The notes under the pieces are model-generated. The model had not been told where the DNA came from, did not search any database, and saw nothing but the letters and a program-made list of their open reading frames with translations. A DNA stretch of 64,000 nt from positions 1,265,463-1,329,462 of the forward strand of contig CAJNDS010002302.1 of assembly GCA_905221605.1 (NCBI GenBank), read 5' to 3'. Positions within the stretch are counted from its first letter, which is position 1; every line of letters starts with the position of its first letter. Made by a program: the position numbers and the translations under genes. Positions 40,843-50,983 of this stretch are shown piece after piece. The DNA is from Symbiodinium natans. Its lineage: Eukaryota > Sar > Dinophyceae > Suessiales > Symbiodiniaceae.

Positions 40843-40887
40843 GGATATCAAGCCAGAGAACATCCTCATACATCAGCCTGCAGCTCA
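40843..40887 (+). CDS. Kinase gene exon: catalytic loop RDIKPENIL
   Basis: A 45 nt exon after AGACCGTGCAG. One base completes Arg; then DIKPENILIHQPAA and two bases. RDxKPEN is the catalytic loop of Ser/Thr kinases: Asp is the base, Lys and Asn contact ATP and metal. The donor is GTATATTC. The two leftover bases plus G give Gln and lead into SGHLKLADFG. I know of no other reading for this motif. Confidence 0.92.
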
Positions 40888-40991
40888 GTATATTCCGAAA
40901 ACTTCGGGGGAACCGCAAGACCCTAAACCCCAAACCCTAAATCCTAAACCCAGGCCCCAAAACCCTAAAAATCCTGGAAATACTCATTTGT

Positions 40992-41091
40992 TTCTTAAGG
41001 GAGGGGGGGTTTGTCTTAGGGAGTAGTGGGGAGTATAAGGGAACCTTGGGTTACCTACCCCCTCTTGAACACCCTCCCTCGAGAACCCTCT
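40992..41091. mobile_element. Palindromic element, family D copy 2
   Basis: TTCTTAAGGGAGGGGGGGTT and the inverse CCTCCCTCGAGAACC bound about 100 bp with GGGAACCTTGGGTTACC inside. This copy lacks the telomere array. Confidence 0.7.
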
Positions 41092-41736
41092 AGAGGACTC
41101 ATAGGTAGGCCCAGGAGAGAGGGCTTTTGCTCCCTTTGTGGGTTTAACAGGATCGAGTTCAGAAGGGCCCAGCCTAAAGTCGAATGCAACCAGCCACCTT
41201 GAACCCCGATTGCCTCGGCTGGGTCTAGGGTTTAGGCTTAGGGTTAAGTTCTGACTTAGGAGGTGTGTCCTATTTAGTTGCAGGCCCTGGGCTTACAACG
41301 CCCCAAGAGCTCTGAAGTACCACTTCCTAGTGCCTACACTCGCAGAATAAAGCACCTAAACCCCCAAACCCCTTCACCCCACACCCTACACCCTAAAGAC
41401 ATTCCCCTTGCATGACTCTACTAACTGGCAAGTTCAGCCCCATAAGCCCGATAATCCCCTACCTAATATTACCCCCCCCCCCCCCCGCTTTCCCCGTAAT
41501 ATTAGTTTTCCCCACGCAGTATGCATAAAGCAAAATGGGAGTATAATATCTTAGGGCGTAGGGGGAAGGGGGGGGTGGGGGGGGGGCATTCAAGATGTCT
41601 GAGTTGAGTATGCGCGCAGTTGTCTCATATAGTGCTCTAAGTCTTGCCAGCCCTCTCTACCACTGAATTCTACGTAACCCTAAACCCTAAACCCTAACCG
41701 GGTCAGACAAAACAAAGCCAAGCAGCTAATTTCCAG

Positions 41737-41874
41737 GACGTGAAGGAGGGCGCGGCTCAAGAGCCACCAAAGCTGGTTGCTTGCAAAGAGCCATGTTCGG
41801 GCATGGTCGCAAACCACCTCGCAACCACCACTCCAAAAGTCACCCAAGAACCAGCTAGGGCGCCTATCTCGCCT
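41737..41874 (+). CDS. Candidate exon island, 46 codons
   Basis: Between CTAATTTCCAG and GTTAGGGTTTAGGG, 138 nt stay open in phase 0 (DVKEGAAQEPPKLVACKEPC and on; Pro/Thr-rich end). Both ends fit the pattern of telomere-edged introns. It lies between the RDIKPEN and DFG exons, whose phases join without it, so it would be alternative or belong elsewhere. Confidence 0.4.
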
Positions 41875-41981
41875 GTTAGGGTTTAGGGTTTAGGGTTTAG
41901 GGTTTAGGGTTTAGGGTTTAGGGTTTAGGGTTTAGGGTTTAGGGTTTAGGGTTTAGGGTTTAGGGTTTAGGGTTTAGGGTC
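41875..41981. repeat. (TTTAGGG)n array
   Basis: About 15 perfect units. Confidence 0.95.
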
Positions 41982-42594
41982 CAGGTACGGTCCAGGTACC
42001 TTAAACCCTAAACCCACAACCCTGTATAGTGCTGTACCCGAAGCCCGGAACCCACCATAGTCGTTGCAAAAAAGGACTAGGCCCACTTCAATACCCCAAG
42101 CAAACTACTTAGAGTTTAAGGCTTGGCGAACCCTGTAAACCCTAAACCATAAACCCTAAACCCTAAAGACTAAAACCCTAAAACCCTAAACCAGGGTTGA
42201 AGTTTGTGGGGGCCCAACGGCCTTGCCGAGGCGCCACGAGAGGTACGATTGGGGACGCCAGAACGAGAGGGCTTTTGGGCACCTGTTCCCACAATCGCAT
42301 CGCCAACGCTCAAACTCTAAACCCTAAACCTCCAAAGCCCTAAACCCTCAACCCCTCAACCCCTCAAGCCCTATAAAAATCTAAACCTCCAAAGCCCCTA
42401 AACCCTCAACCCCTGAACCCCCTCAAGCCCTAAACCCTAAACCTCCAAAGCCCTAAACCCTCAAGCCCTCAACTCCAAAGCTCTAGACCCTAAACCTCAC
42501 TAAACCTCCCTAAACCCTAAACCCTAAACCCTAAACCCTAAACCCTAAACCCTAAACCCTAAACCCTTTTCTGTCGATTCTGGCGTGCCCCCAG

Positions 42595-42671
42595 GTCTGG
42601 GCACCTAAAGCTCGCAGACTTCGGCTTTGCCAAGTACCTCCAGGATGGCGCGCGCAGCTTCTTCCCTGAGG
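42595..42671 (+). CDS. Kinase gene exon: DFG segment
   Basis: After a strong acceptor (TCTGGCGTGCCCCCAG; CCCTAAA array ends about 26 nt upstream) the 77 nt exon reads SGHLKLADFGFAKYLQDGAR and SFFPE. ADFGFAK is the magnesium-binding DFG motif in the form typical of AGC kinases. The donor GTTTAGGG is the first unit of a telomere array. One base is left over; it fits the two-base start at 43890. Confidence 0.92.
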
Positions 42672-43889
42672 GTTTAGGGTTTAGGGTTATGGTTTAGGGT
42701 TTAGGGTTCAGGGTTTAGGGTGGTTTAGGGTTTGGGTTTTAGCAGCGCTTTAGCGTTTAGGGTTTAGGGTTTAGGCTTTAGGGTTTAGGGTTTAGGGCTT
42801 AGGGTTTAGGGTGGCCCTTTTGCGGGCTTAGCGGGTTTGAAGGGTCTATAGGGTTTAGAGGGTTAGAGGGCCTGGGGGGCTTCTTAATTTGGGGTTTAGG
42901 GAGCTTGGGTTCAGGGAGTTTACGGGTCAGGGAGTTTAGGTGTTTAGGGTTTAGCATTTAGGATTTAGGGTTTAAGATGTATTGGGTCTAGGGAGCATGG
43001 TTGAGGGTTCAGGCTAGCCCTAAAACCTAAGCACAAGGCCCTGTGAGACAGTCGGAGTCCCGAAAACACGGCCACAATTCAGGGATTTTTGCTACCTCAA
43101 TGTTAGAAGATGTGCACGAGGTTCCATTAAGATCCCAATCGTACCTTGCACAATCTTCCCGAAGTTCAGTGTATCGGAGCCCCTAAATCCTTTCAACTCT
43201 AAACCCTAACGCCTACAAACCCTTACATCTATTGAAGGTTGATACAGCTTACTACGAAGAACCATCAACAAGAAACAAATGCTCTTCCTTACTAAGGCAA
43301 AAAAGGATTGCTACTATGGGGCGTTCTTGAGCAAATAATCGTTTCGCAGCTCCTGCGTAAGATTTAGGGTTTACCTCGGCTTGTGCACCACCGCGCGCGT
43401 CCGCAGCAAGCCTTTCTGGCCTCGTTTCGGGGCGAGGTTGGGGGGCGGGCGGGAGGCAACCGCCTCCCTGGGGCTAGCGCAGGCGGGGAGACGCCGTGAA
43501 TCTTGGAGGAGGAAATTGCAGTTTAGGCCTTGCCCTGGAGGAATCAACCTGAAAACCCCCTAAAAGATTCGGGTGCAAGGTACCTTTCTCATTGGCTCGA
43601 GTTTCCCCCTAATTAGCTGATCCCCCGATGTCCGAGCACTGCCTATACCAAGCGCCAAATTTGTGTGTTGGGGGGTCCTGTTTGCCCTAGACGGTTATTG
43701 TCCCTTTAAGAATCATAGTTTCGTTGCAGGGCTGCTTAAGCTCAAGTCGCCATCAGCATTTGGGTACCTCATATGCGTAAGATGCCAGCTGCTCCGATTT
43801 TGCCCATGACTCCCACAGATCATTGCCTTGGAAGCTGCGTGACTGCGTGCTCCAAAAACTGGGTGTGTAGGCAAGCTTCTTCATGAGAG

Positions 43890-43933
43890 TCAGAAAATGT
43901 ACGAAATCCGTCGGCAACGAGACCAAATACCTC
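43890..43933 (+). CDS. Kinase gene exon: activation segment (probable)
   Basis: After TTCATGAGAG the frame, in the phase demanded by the DFG exon, reads RKCTKSVGNETKYL and ends at GCTAAACCC, a possible GC donor inside a CCCTAAA array. GNETKYL occupies the place of GTPxYL before APE. The Thr-Pro-Glu residues are not conserved, so this is a tentative assignment. The APE-containing exon was not found. Confidence 0.45.
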
Positions 43934-44732
43934 GCTAAACCCTAAACCCTAAACCCTAAACCCTAAACCCTAATTAAACCCTAAACCCGTAAGTAAAAGT
44001 TAAGGATGTTGCCTGTGAGGTCTTTTCATGGCTCTGCCCTCACCAGTAGGAGTTTACGATATATTCGGGGGGTCCCTTCTTGGGGTCCTTTTTATAAGGG
44101 GATCCTACTATTTGGGGGTCCCCTATTTTCGTAATCCCCCAAGTAGGCAAGCAGGTGACCCGTGCTCTTCAACGAAAGATGATGTGTACCGGCTCCCTGA
44201 AGAGACCCCATAAGCAGCCTTCCTTTAAGACGGTACCCACAGAACTCCCCAAGACAGTCAACACCCTGAACCCTAAACCCCCTCAAGGCCACACTATGAA
44301 ACCAAACCCTAAACCCTAAACCCTAAACCCTAAACCCACAGCCCTTGCCAGGGGCCATGGCGCAACAGCTCCAGGGGCAAATCAAGACCTTCCTCACTGG
44401 CAAAGGTGGGAGACCCCTTTGCTCTCTGAAGATGTAGGGTTTAGGGTTTAGTGTTTAGGGTTTAGGGTTTTGGGTTTGGGGAAATTCCAAGATAGGGATC
44501 CTCCTACTGCGCCCCAAAATACGAGACTACTTATGATAGGAACCCCACTGGTTTTTGGGCAAGGGTGGTCAATCTGAATTACAGAACTACAGATCTTCTG
44601 TTGCACCTAAGAACATCATGAATGAACACTAAACCCTAGACCCTGCGTCAGAAGGGCTTCCATGAGGGTATCTAGGGTGTAGGGTTTAGGGTTTAGGGTT
44701 TAGGGTTAAGTGCACGCCCTCCCCATAGCCAG

Positions 44733-44809
44733 GTTATGGGTTCATCATGTCAGCCGATGTCGAGGGCGATGTCTACTTCCAGCGTCGAGACTTGCTGCGA
44801 GCTTGGGGC
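44733..44809 (+). CDS. Candidate exon with cold-shock-domain-like motif
   Basis: After CCCCATAGCCAG the frame reads YGFIMSADVEGDVYFQRRDL. GYGFI..(E)GDVYFQ..DL matches the RNP1/RNP2 pattern of cold-shock domains (GfGFI..., DVFfH...L). A GTGCGAAG donor or the GTTTAGG at 44821 ends it. Its phase does not fit the kinase exons, so it is either part of another gene or a misassigned island. Confidence 0.4.
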
Positions 44810-44989
44810 GTGCGAAGAGGGTTTAGGGGTGTTTTGGGGGGGTTGAGGGTTTGAAGGGTTGAGAGGGTTCAGAGGGTTTGGAGGGTTTCAAGAGTTTGGA
44901 GGGTTTAGAGGGTTTGGAGGGCTTAGGTAGTTTAGGGTTGGAGGGTTTAAGGCGTTTGGGTGGTTTGGGGTTCCGGGCTGTTGGGGGTA

Positions 44990-45062
44990 TAAGCAGGCTC
45001 TGCGTTTTAGGGCTCGAGAACTCAGAGCCTTGCTGTTGGACGATTACTTGCCATAAGACACC
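44990..45062 (+). CDS. Candidate terminal exon island
   Basis: After GGGTATAAGCAG the frame reads ALRFRARELRALLLDDYLP and stops at TAA. It looks like an amphipathic helix. No family was recognised. Confidence 0.35.
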
Positions 45063-45237
45063 TTTAAACCGATCCCATGTAGCCTACACCAGGCTCTTGG
45101 TGCTTAACCTAGTGGCTCTTCGCAGGGAACCAGGGAATAAGAGAACCTTATGGAATCCCTCAAAGGGTTTGTCTAAATGGATATACGGTAAGGTACCGGA
45201 TTCCTCCATTCTCTACTTAAGAGCCAGCAGGGTTTAG

Positions 45238-45352
45238 CTAGGATGCCCAGTAGTACCCTTATTCCCTTTTTCAGGGGTTTAGGTTCCCTTACAAACCCCG
45301 TTTAAGCAAAAAAGGGCACCCTTTTTTGATCTTAGGCTACTGGGCAACCTAG
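45238..45352. mobile_element. MITE-like element, family A copy 6
   Basis: CTAGGATGCCCAGTAGTACC and the inverse CTACTGGGCAACCTAG are the best-preserved ends after copy 2; interior almost identical to copy 2. Length 115 bp. Confidence 0.85.
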
Positions 45353-46567
45353 TTTGGGCGTTTAGGGTACAGGGTAAAGGTAGATCAAGACCAGCAACTG
45401 AGGCCGCAGGGGTCGAAGGAAGGTTCGAGTTTAGGATTTAGATGTCAACCCTAAACCCTGAACCCTGAACCCTAAACCCTAAACCCTAAACCCTAAACCC
45501 TAAACCCATTTAGGTCTGAAATTGCGGTAAGGTTGCAAGAACCCTTCGAGTAGAGTTATGACCGGCTGCATTCGTAGTGCCCCGCTCCTTGAACCTTGAT
45601 CCTTGAACCTCCAAGCATACAAAAACAGGGGTCAGAACCACGGCTAGGGGTTTAGGGTTTGGGGTTTGGGGTTTGGGGTTTAGGGTTCCCTAAACCTTTA
45701 AGAACCCAAATCCCGAACCCGAGATTCCTGCTCTCCGACCTAAACCCTAAACGTTAAACTGGGGGTTTAGGGTTCGGCCTTGGAAAGCAGGTAGCCCCCT
45801 GCGATAAACCCTAAACCCTATACCCTGAACCCTAAACCCTAAACCCCATGTGATACTTTCCCTCATTGGGTTTAAAGAGGATCGCATGCGGAAGTCGTTT
45901 GCAGTTTGCTTTTCAAAAAGGCCATCCTAGGAAAACACTTTAGGGTTTAGGGTTTAGGGTTTTTGCGCTGTTTGGGTCGCCTTGAGTTCGGTTCAGCGTC
46001 AATTTTTCCAAAACTACTTCATGGCTTAAATGTCGGAACTGTCGGAAGGGTTTTGGGGCCATGAATCTTCTGCATTCGCGGCCTTTGGCTTACCCTAAAC
46101 CCTACCCTAAACTCAAAACCTTCTGGGAACCAAAGACCAGGGAACCCAGGAATATTGCCGATTCATAATCGGAATACAAGGGTCCCAAACCCTAAACCCT
46201 ACACGCTAAACCCTAGACCCTAGACCCTTAAGCATAAACCCTAAACCCTAAACCCTGTGCTGTTTGGGGTCGCTGTTAGGGTTTCCTTAGTTCCTCGTCT
46301 GGTTGGTGCTGAATTCGAGAGTTTCAAGGTTTTAGGGCTTAGGACAAAGCATTGTAGCCCCAAAATGCTCGAGAAGTGAGGGGGCTGCACCGGAGAGGTA
46401 CGTTTAGGGTAAAGGGTTTAGGGTTTAGGGTTTAGGGTTTCGGGCTGAGGGCCCCTGTCTACGGAAAATGCTAAATCCTTATACGAAAGCTGAAACCCAA
46501 CCCAACCACTGCAGACCCAAAGAACATTCTACACCCAATCCTAGTGTTAGGGTGTTTAGGGTTCAGG

Positions 46568-46651
46568 TTTAGGGTTTAGGGTTTAGGGTTTAGGGTTTAG
46601 GGTTTAGGGTTTAGGGTTTAGGGTTTAGGGTTTAGGGTTTAGGGTTTAGGG
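46568..46651. repeat. (TTTAGGG)n array
   Basis: About 12 perfect units. Confidence 0.95.
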
Positions 46652-47040
46652 TGGAGTGAGGGCACCCGTCCTCACGATGCCAGGCTCAAGGTGATGCCAT
46701 AAACGACAGCACACGCGAAACGCAGCAGGTAGCATATGCTAGCCCCAGAATCCCAACAAGTAGTTGTAGCTTTGCGCCCCAGGAGAAAGGGTATAGCTGC
46801 CTAAAACCCCAGAGCGCCCGAAACCAAACCAAAGCCCTTTACACTACAAAGCATGTTTGCGGGGGCCTTCTCGTATAGGAGGCCCCAGTATAGAACTCCC
46901 CTCCCCCCAAACCCCGCACCCAAAACCTGAACCCAAATCCTGGACAGTACACCCCCCCATTCCCTGTAGCAGCCGCTAGAACGCGGAGCGCGCTCATGCG
47001 CCGGTTTCTCCTACTGCTTCTGTGGTGCAGCTTCTTGGAC

Positions 47041-47158
47041 TTGGTGGCCCAGTGGTACTTCTCCCTTGTTTTTTTGGTTCAAGGTTCCCTTATAAAAAGA
47101 AGTAGCCAACCCCAAAAAAGGGGTGCCCGTATAGCAATATGGTTCCTGGGCGACCTAG
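47041..47158. mobile_element. MITE-like element, family A copy 7
   Basis: TTGGTGGCCCAGTGG and the inverse CCTGGGCGACCTAG bound a diverged interior that still has GGTTCCCTTATAAA and AAAAAAGGGGTGCCC. Confidence 0.65.
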
Positions 47159-47159
47159 T

Positions 47160-47348
47160 GGAGAGAACCAGGCAGATGCTCGACGCGTGAATGACCAGAG
47201 CAGTAAGCCCGGCTTGCTCAACAGAAGCTCAACATCGGATGGCGGATTCAAGACGTCTGAGGCCCAAAGCAAACCTAGCAGGCCTTACAGGAATAGCGTG
47301 ATGTTTACCAAGAGCAAAGGCTCCCGTGGTATTCTGATTGGAAAGCTT
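47160..47348 (+). CDS. Unassigned ORF with consensus donor
   Basis: About 60 codons, Ser/Lys/Arg-rich (STSDGGFKTSEAQSKPSRPY, SVMFTKSKGSRGILIG), ending at a GTGAGTAAC donor. It starts inside or beside a family A element. A minus frame overlaps it. Could be a low-complexity exon. Confidence 0.35.
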
Positions 47349-47717
47349 GTGAGTAACCTCCCATAAATACGTACGATAAATGGGAGAATGGCAGGATATG
47401 ACCTTCGATTCAAAAGCCTGGGACATGGTACCCTAAACCCTGAACCCTCAACCCTAAACCCGTAGGCATGTGGGGGCTAGGGCTTAGGGTGGTTTAGGGT
47501 CTGGTGTGGGGGGAGGTTTTGGGTCTGACGAAGTAGACTATAAACCCTGAACCACCCTTCGACTCGCGTATGCCCGGCATCTCTGTAGGGTTTGGTGGTT
47601 AGGTTTTTCAGTGCCACGTTTAGGGTTTAGGGTTTAGGGTTTAGGGTTTAGGGTTTAGGGTTGGGAGCTCAGTGTGTGGGGCTTTTGGATTGTAGTGAGC
47701 ATGATCGAGGTTTGGCT

Positions 47718-47877
47718 GGGATGTTCCCCCCTTATACTAACAGTCCCTAGTAACTACGAATTGCAGAACCCCCCACAAAATAGACATATTCTTCCTTACA
47801 AGGGTAATATGTGGAAGATTATCTTTAATTCTTTTGGGGTTCTTAAGCAGATGGTTAGTATACGGGGGAACATGCCA
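47718..47877. mobile_element. MITE-like element, family C copy 4
   Basis: GGGATGTTCCCCCCTTATACTAAC and the inverse TTAGTATACGGGGGAACATG bound 160 bp; the interior CACAAAATAGACATATTCTTCC is unique to this copy. Confidence 0.75.
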
Positions 47878-48056
47878 AGTGCGCAGCCTTCAACCACCTA
47901 AACACTAAACCCTAAACCCGAAACCCTAAACCCTAAACTAATGCCAAGAGGAGGCTTTGTGTCAGTTCGGGGTTCAAGGTTGTCAGGGTGTTCTTGACCT
48001 CTCCACTGCTACGAAGAAGCAAACCTCCAAACCACAAACCCCACTCACCTGAAGAT

Positions 48057-48158
48057 GGGTTTAGGGTTTAGGGTTTAGGGTTTAGGGTTTAGGGTTTAGG
48101 GTTTAGGGTTTAGGGTTTAGGGTTTAGGGTTTAGGGTTTAGGGTTTAGGGTTAGGGTT
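48057..48158. repeat. (TTTAGGG)n array
   Basis: About 14 units. Confidence 0.95.
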
Positions 48159-48177
48159 GTTGAAAAGGCTGCAGCAG

Positions 48178-48246
48178 ATGGAGCCATGCCACCCATGGCG
48201 AGGGGCTGGACCGCCTGTCTCCAGTCCTGAGAGGGGTGCTCTTGAG
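48178..48246 (+). CDS. Candidate exon island, 23 codons
   Basis: After GGCTGCAGCAG a phase-0 frame reads MEPCHPWRGAGPPVSSPERG and ends at GTATCG. Pro-rich. No family was recognised. Confidence 0.35.
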
Positions 48247-48601
48247 GTATCGTAGGGTTTAGGGTTTAGGGTTGAGGGTTTAGACTTCTAGGGCCTTCGG
48301 GCTTAGGCTCAAGTTTTTGGAGCTGACCCCTAAAACCCTAAACCCGAAACCCTAAACCCTAAGCCCTAAACCCTAAACCCTAAACCCTCTACCCTAGTCT
48401 TGAAAGGCTTGCTCTGAAGGGCCTGCGATGAATGTTCGGGCGTCCTTCTCAGGGTACACCTCTAAGTGGGTTAAAAGTACCCCTGAACCTCCAAGTAGAG
48501 TTCTGGAGCTCGGAGCGTGCAAGTCAGCGCTTAGAGCTGTTCGTTGAATGGGGTTCGGGACTTAAGCGTATCGTCTGTGGGTGGTGCTTGTATCCGGCCA
48601 T

Positions 48602-48716
48602 GTACCCATAAGGGTCCATGTACCTAGATAGGGAATACTTGGGCCTTAAAGTACCTCCTATGTAGGGACTTTGGGCCCAAGTATATAATAATAACGTACA
48701 TGGACCCTTAGGGTAA
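48602..48716. mobile_element. Palindromic element, family B copy 4
   Basis: TAAGGGTCCATGTACC on the left mirrors GTACATGGACCCTTA on the right; AATACTTGGGCC and GGGCCCAAGTATA form the inner pair. Confidence 0.8.
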
Positions 48717-48920
48717 GGCAAGTCAATTTCATGATTATACAACTGGGTGTGACTTCTGATATCGAATTCTTGGGGGGGGAACCTTCAGCTTGGATCCGAA
48801 AGCCGAGCTGTGGTGTGGTGTTTCGGGTCTATAGGGTTTATAGGGTATATAGGGTATAGAGGGTTTAGGGTTTAGGGTTTAGGGTTGGAAGCCTAAACCC
48901 TATACCTTACTTCTCACTAG

Positions 48921-49002
48921 GGGCGAACCTCTTCTTGCTCATGGCGCATTACCCAGCTTTCCAGATGGGAGTCGCTGAGAGTGATCATCCCGAACTCATG
49001 AA
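48921..49002 (+). CDS. Possible kinase exon: subdomain IX-X
   Basis: After TTACTTCTCACTAG two bases complete a codon, then ANLFLLMAHYPAFQMGVAES and DHPELMK, ending at GTTTAGG. LFLLMAHYPAFQ resembles the 'WSLGv.Lf.LL.g.pPF' helix of kinases, and ..ESDHPELM fits the following loop. No exon with APE or DxWSxG was found between 43933 and here, so linkage to the same gene is unproven. Confidence 0.45.
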
Positions 49003-49442
49003 GTTTAGGCTGTAAGCGTTAGGGTCGTTTTTTGTACCCTAATCCCTGAACCCTAAACCCTAAACCCTAAACCCTAAACCCTAAACCCTAAACCCCCAAA
49101 AAATCAGGACCGAACCACAGACTGGGGGAGGAGTGGGGGAGGGGGGCGGGGGCGGAGGGGGGGGCTTCCACGCTTTTAAGTATAAGGTTTTCGAGGCCCC
49201 ACATAAACATCTCACAAGCCCGCAGACGACTTTTTATACCTTCTGACCCTGGGCCCCAAACCATGGACATGGTGGTAGAAGTTCGTGTATACCAAGCCCC
49301 TCCTCGAAACAGCTGCTCCCTGAGAAGGTTTCGGGGGAAATAGTTCCCTGAACTCGTACAAAGTACCTGAACCGCCCCTGAGCGGCCCCCCAGGGTTTCG
49401 GGCTTAGGCTGTAACCTTCCCCCCAAATCCCCAGAAGTGAAA

Positions 49443-49519
49443 CAGGAGCTGGCAGAGCATTCGGCAGAGCATGCGGTAGAGCATGCGGCAGAGCATGTGG
49501 CAGAGCATGCGGCAGAGCA
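49443..49519. repeat. 12 bp tandem repeat GCAGAGCATGCG x 6
   Basis: Six units with single-base variants. Confidence 0.9.
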
Positions 49520-49870
49520 TCCAGGCCCTGCGGCCCCTTTGCTTGTGCACACGCTACACCGGACTTTAGACGTAGGGTAAGGGTGAGGGTTGCGGCTTGG
49601 AGGTACCTTTTATAGGACGCAGGGGTCTTTGCGGTTAGGGGTATGGGCTGCTCCTTTCTTTAAGCGGAGGAGGCTCCTGGTGTGTTTGTGAACGTTGGGA
49701 TTTGTTTAGGGTGCTTCTCTTGACTTTCTCTTTGTGGTGCTTTACTGTAACTTTAGATCCTTAGCCTTTTTCTGTTTTTTGGGTTTCTTAACAAGGCAAC
49801 CAAAAAAATGATTTATGGCTACCCTTCTGAGCGCAGCCAATTTCCATTGTAGTTCCCGAAAGGCAACTAG

Positions 49871-49987
49871 CTAGGACCCGGAGTAGATCCTTATACCCTT
49901 TTTTTGCGAGGAGTTGGCTTCCCTTAGAAGCCCCTTTAAACCCAAAAGCGCACCCACATTTTATTCCTGGGTTCCGCTTGGGCCTGG
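49871..49987. mobile_element. MITE-like element, family A copy 8
   Basis: CTAGGACCCGGAGTAG on the left; the right end GGTTCCGCTTGGGCCTGG is a weakened inverse. Interior CCTTATACCCTTTTTT and AAGCCCCTTTAAACCCAAAA match. Confidence 0.65.
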
Positions 49988-50185
49988 TTAGGATCTGGTA
50001 CAGCGACAGCGCTGGGTGAGAATCGTCTCTTTTTTAACCTTCGGTTTCTTGTAATGATGTAACGTTGTACCGGCTTTTACAACATTACCCGCCATGATGT
50101 GTAGTGCAAAGTGTTATTCAGCGGCGCCACCCTAAACCCTAAACGAAAAGCCTTAAAACCCAAAACTTCCAAAACCCCCCAACTT

Positions 50186-50722
50186 GGGATGATCCCCCTT
50201 ATACTGAAAGTCCTTAAATAGGGATTATAGCACACACGCTGAGTATACCCGTGCACAGCAGAAGCAGTGCGGCGAGTACAAGTCCGAATCCGTGGTCTGA
50301 TCGCCGATGTTCGGATCAAGCTCAACCCCTAAGGGGTCTCGCCAAATCTACCATGGCACGTATTCACCAGCATCCTCTGCGAGTACAGAGCTGAGCACGA
50401 CGGTTTGGGCAAGCTGAGACGCTCGGGCATCAACACTCGCCTCTCTCTGAGGAGGCATCTCGGCCTCCACTAGGCACACTCGTTTAGGCCGTCAGCGTTC
50501 AACCCGTGAGTTTCAACACCTAAAAGGACACCCCCCCCCCCCCCCCCCCCCCCCCCCCGATACTCGTACGAAGGGACACCCCCCAAACCCGTCAAATCAA
50601 TACCCTCGCAAATCAAACCAACCTTTCAGGTTGAAAGCTGTCAATGACGTCCTACCTACGGTTCGTACCTACTATAGCCCCTAAGTATTAAGGACTGTTG
50701 GTATAAGGGGGGGGGAACATCC
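50186..50722. mobile_element. Long member of family C
   Basis: The left end GGGATGATCCCCCTTATACTG..AGTCCTTAA and the right end TTAAGGACTGTTGGTATAAGG..GGAACATCC are inverted at 537 bp distance. The interior includes a poly-C tract and non-repetitive GC-rich DNA at 50250-50510. This could be a larger relative or two half elements. Confidence 0.55.
50531..50558. repeat. Poly-C tract, 28 nt
   Basis: Uninterrupted run of 28 C. Confidence 0.95.
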
Positions 50723-50799
50723 TAAACCCCCAAACGCCAAAGCTAGACCCTAAGCCAAGACCCCAGTGATGATGCCGCCGCCCTGCGACCATTCATAGG

Positions 50800-50983
50800 G
50801 TTCTTAAGGGAGGGGTTTAGGGTTTAGGGTTTAGGGTTTAGGGTTTTAGGGTTTTAGGGCGGTTCATGGGGGGTGGGCACCTAGGAAACCTTGCAAAAGC
50901 TTAGGGAGCCTTAGGGAGTAGTAGGGAACCTTGGGTTGCATAGCCCCCTTGAACCCCCCCCCCCCCCCTCCCTCAAGAACCCT
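50800..50983. mobile_element. Palindromic element, family D copy 3, carries telomere motif
   Basis: TTCTTAAGGGAGGGGTTTAGGG on the left, CCCCCCTCCCTCAAGAACC on the right. Inside: four to five TTTAGGG units, then CACCTAGGAAACC..GGGAGTAGTAGGGAACCTTGGGTT shared with copies 1 and 2. Confidence 0.7.

Noticed and set aside
44878-45237. 119-codon plus ORF
   Set aside because: The first half is Gly/Leu/Glu repeat translation; the island at 44990 in another frame has better boundaries.
49088-49552. 154-codon minus ORF
   Set aside because: Half of it is the 12 bp satellite (Cys/Ser/Ala repeats) and the rest has no splice signals or family motif.
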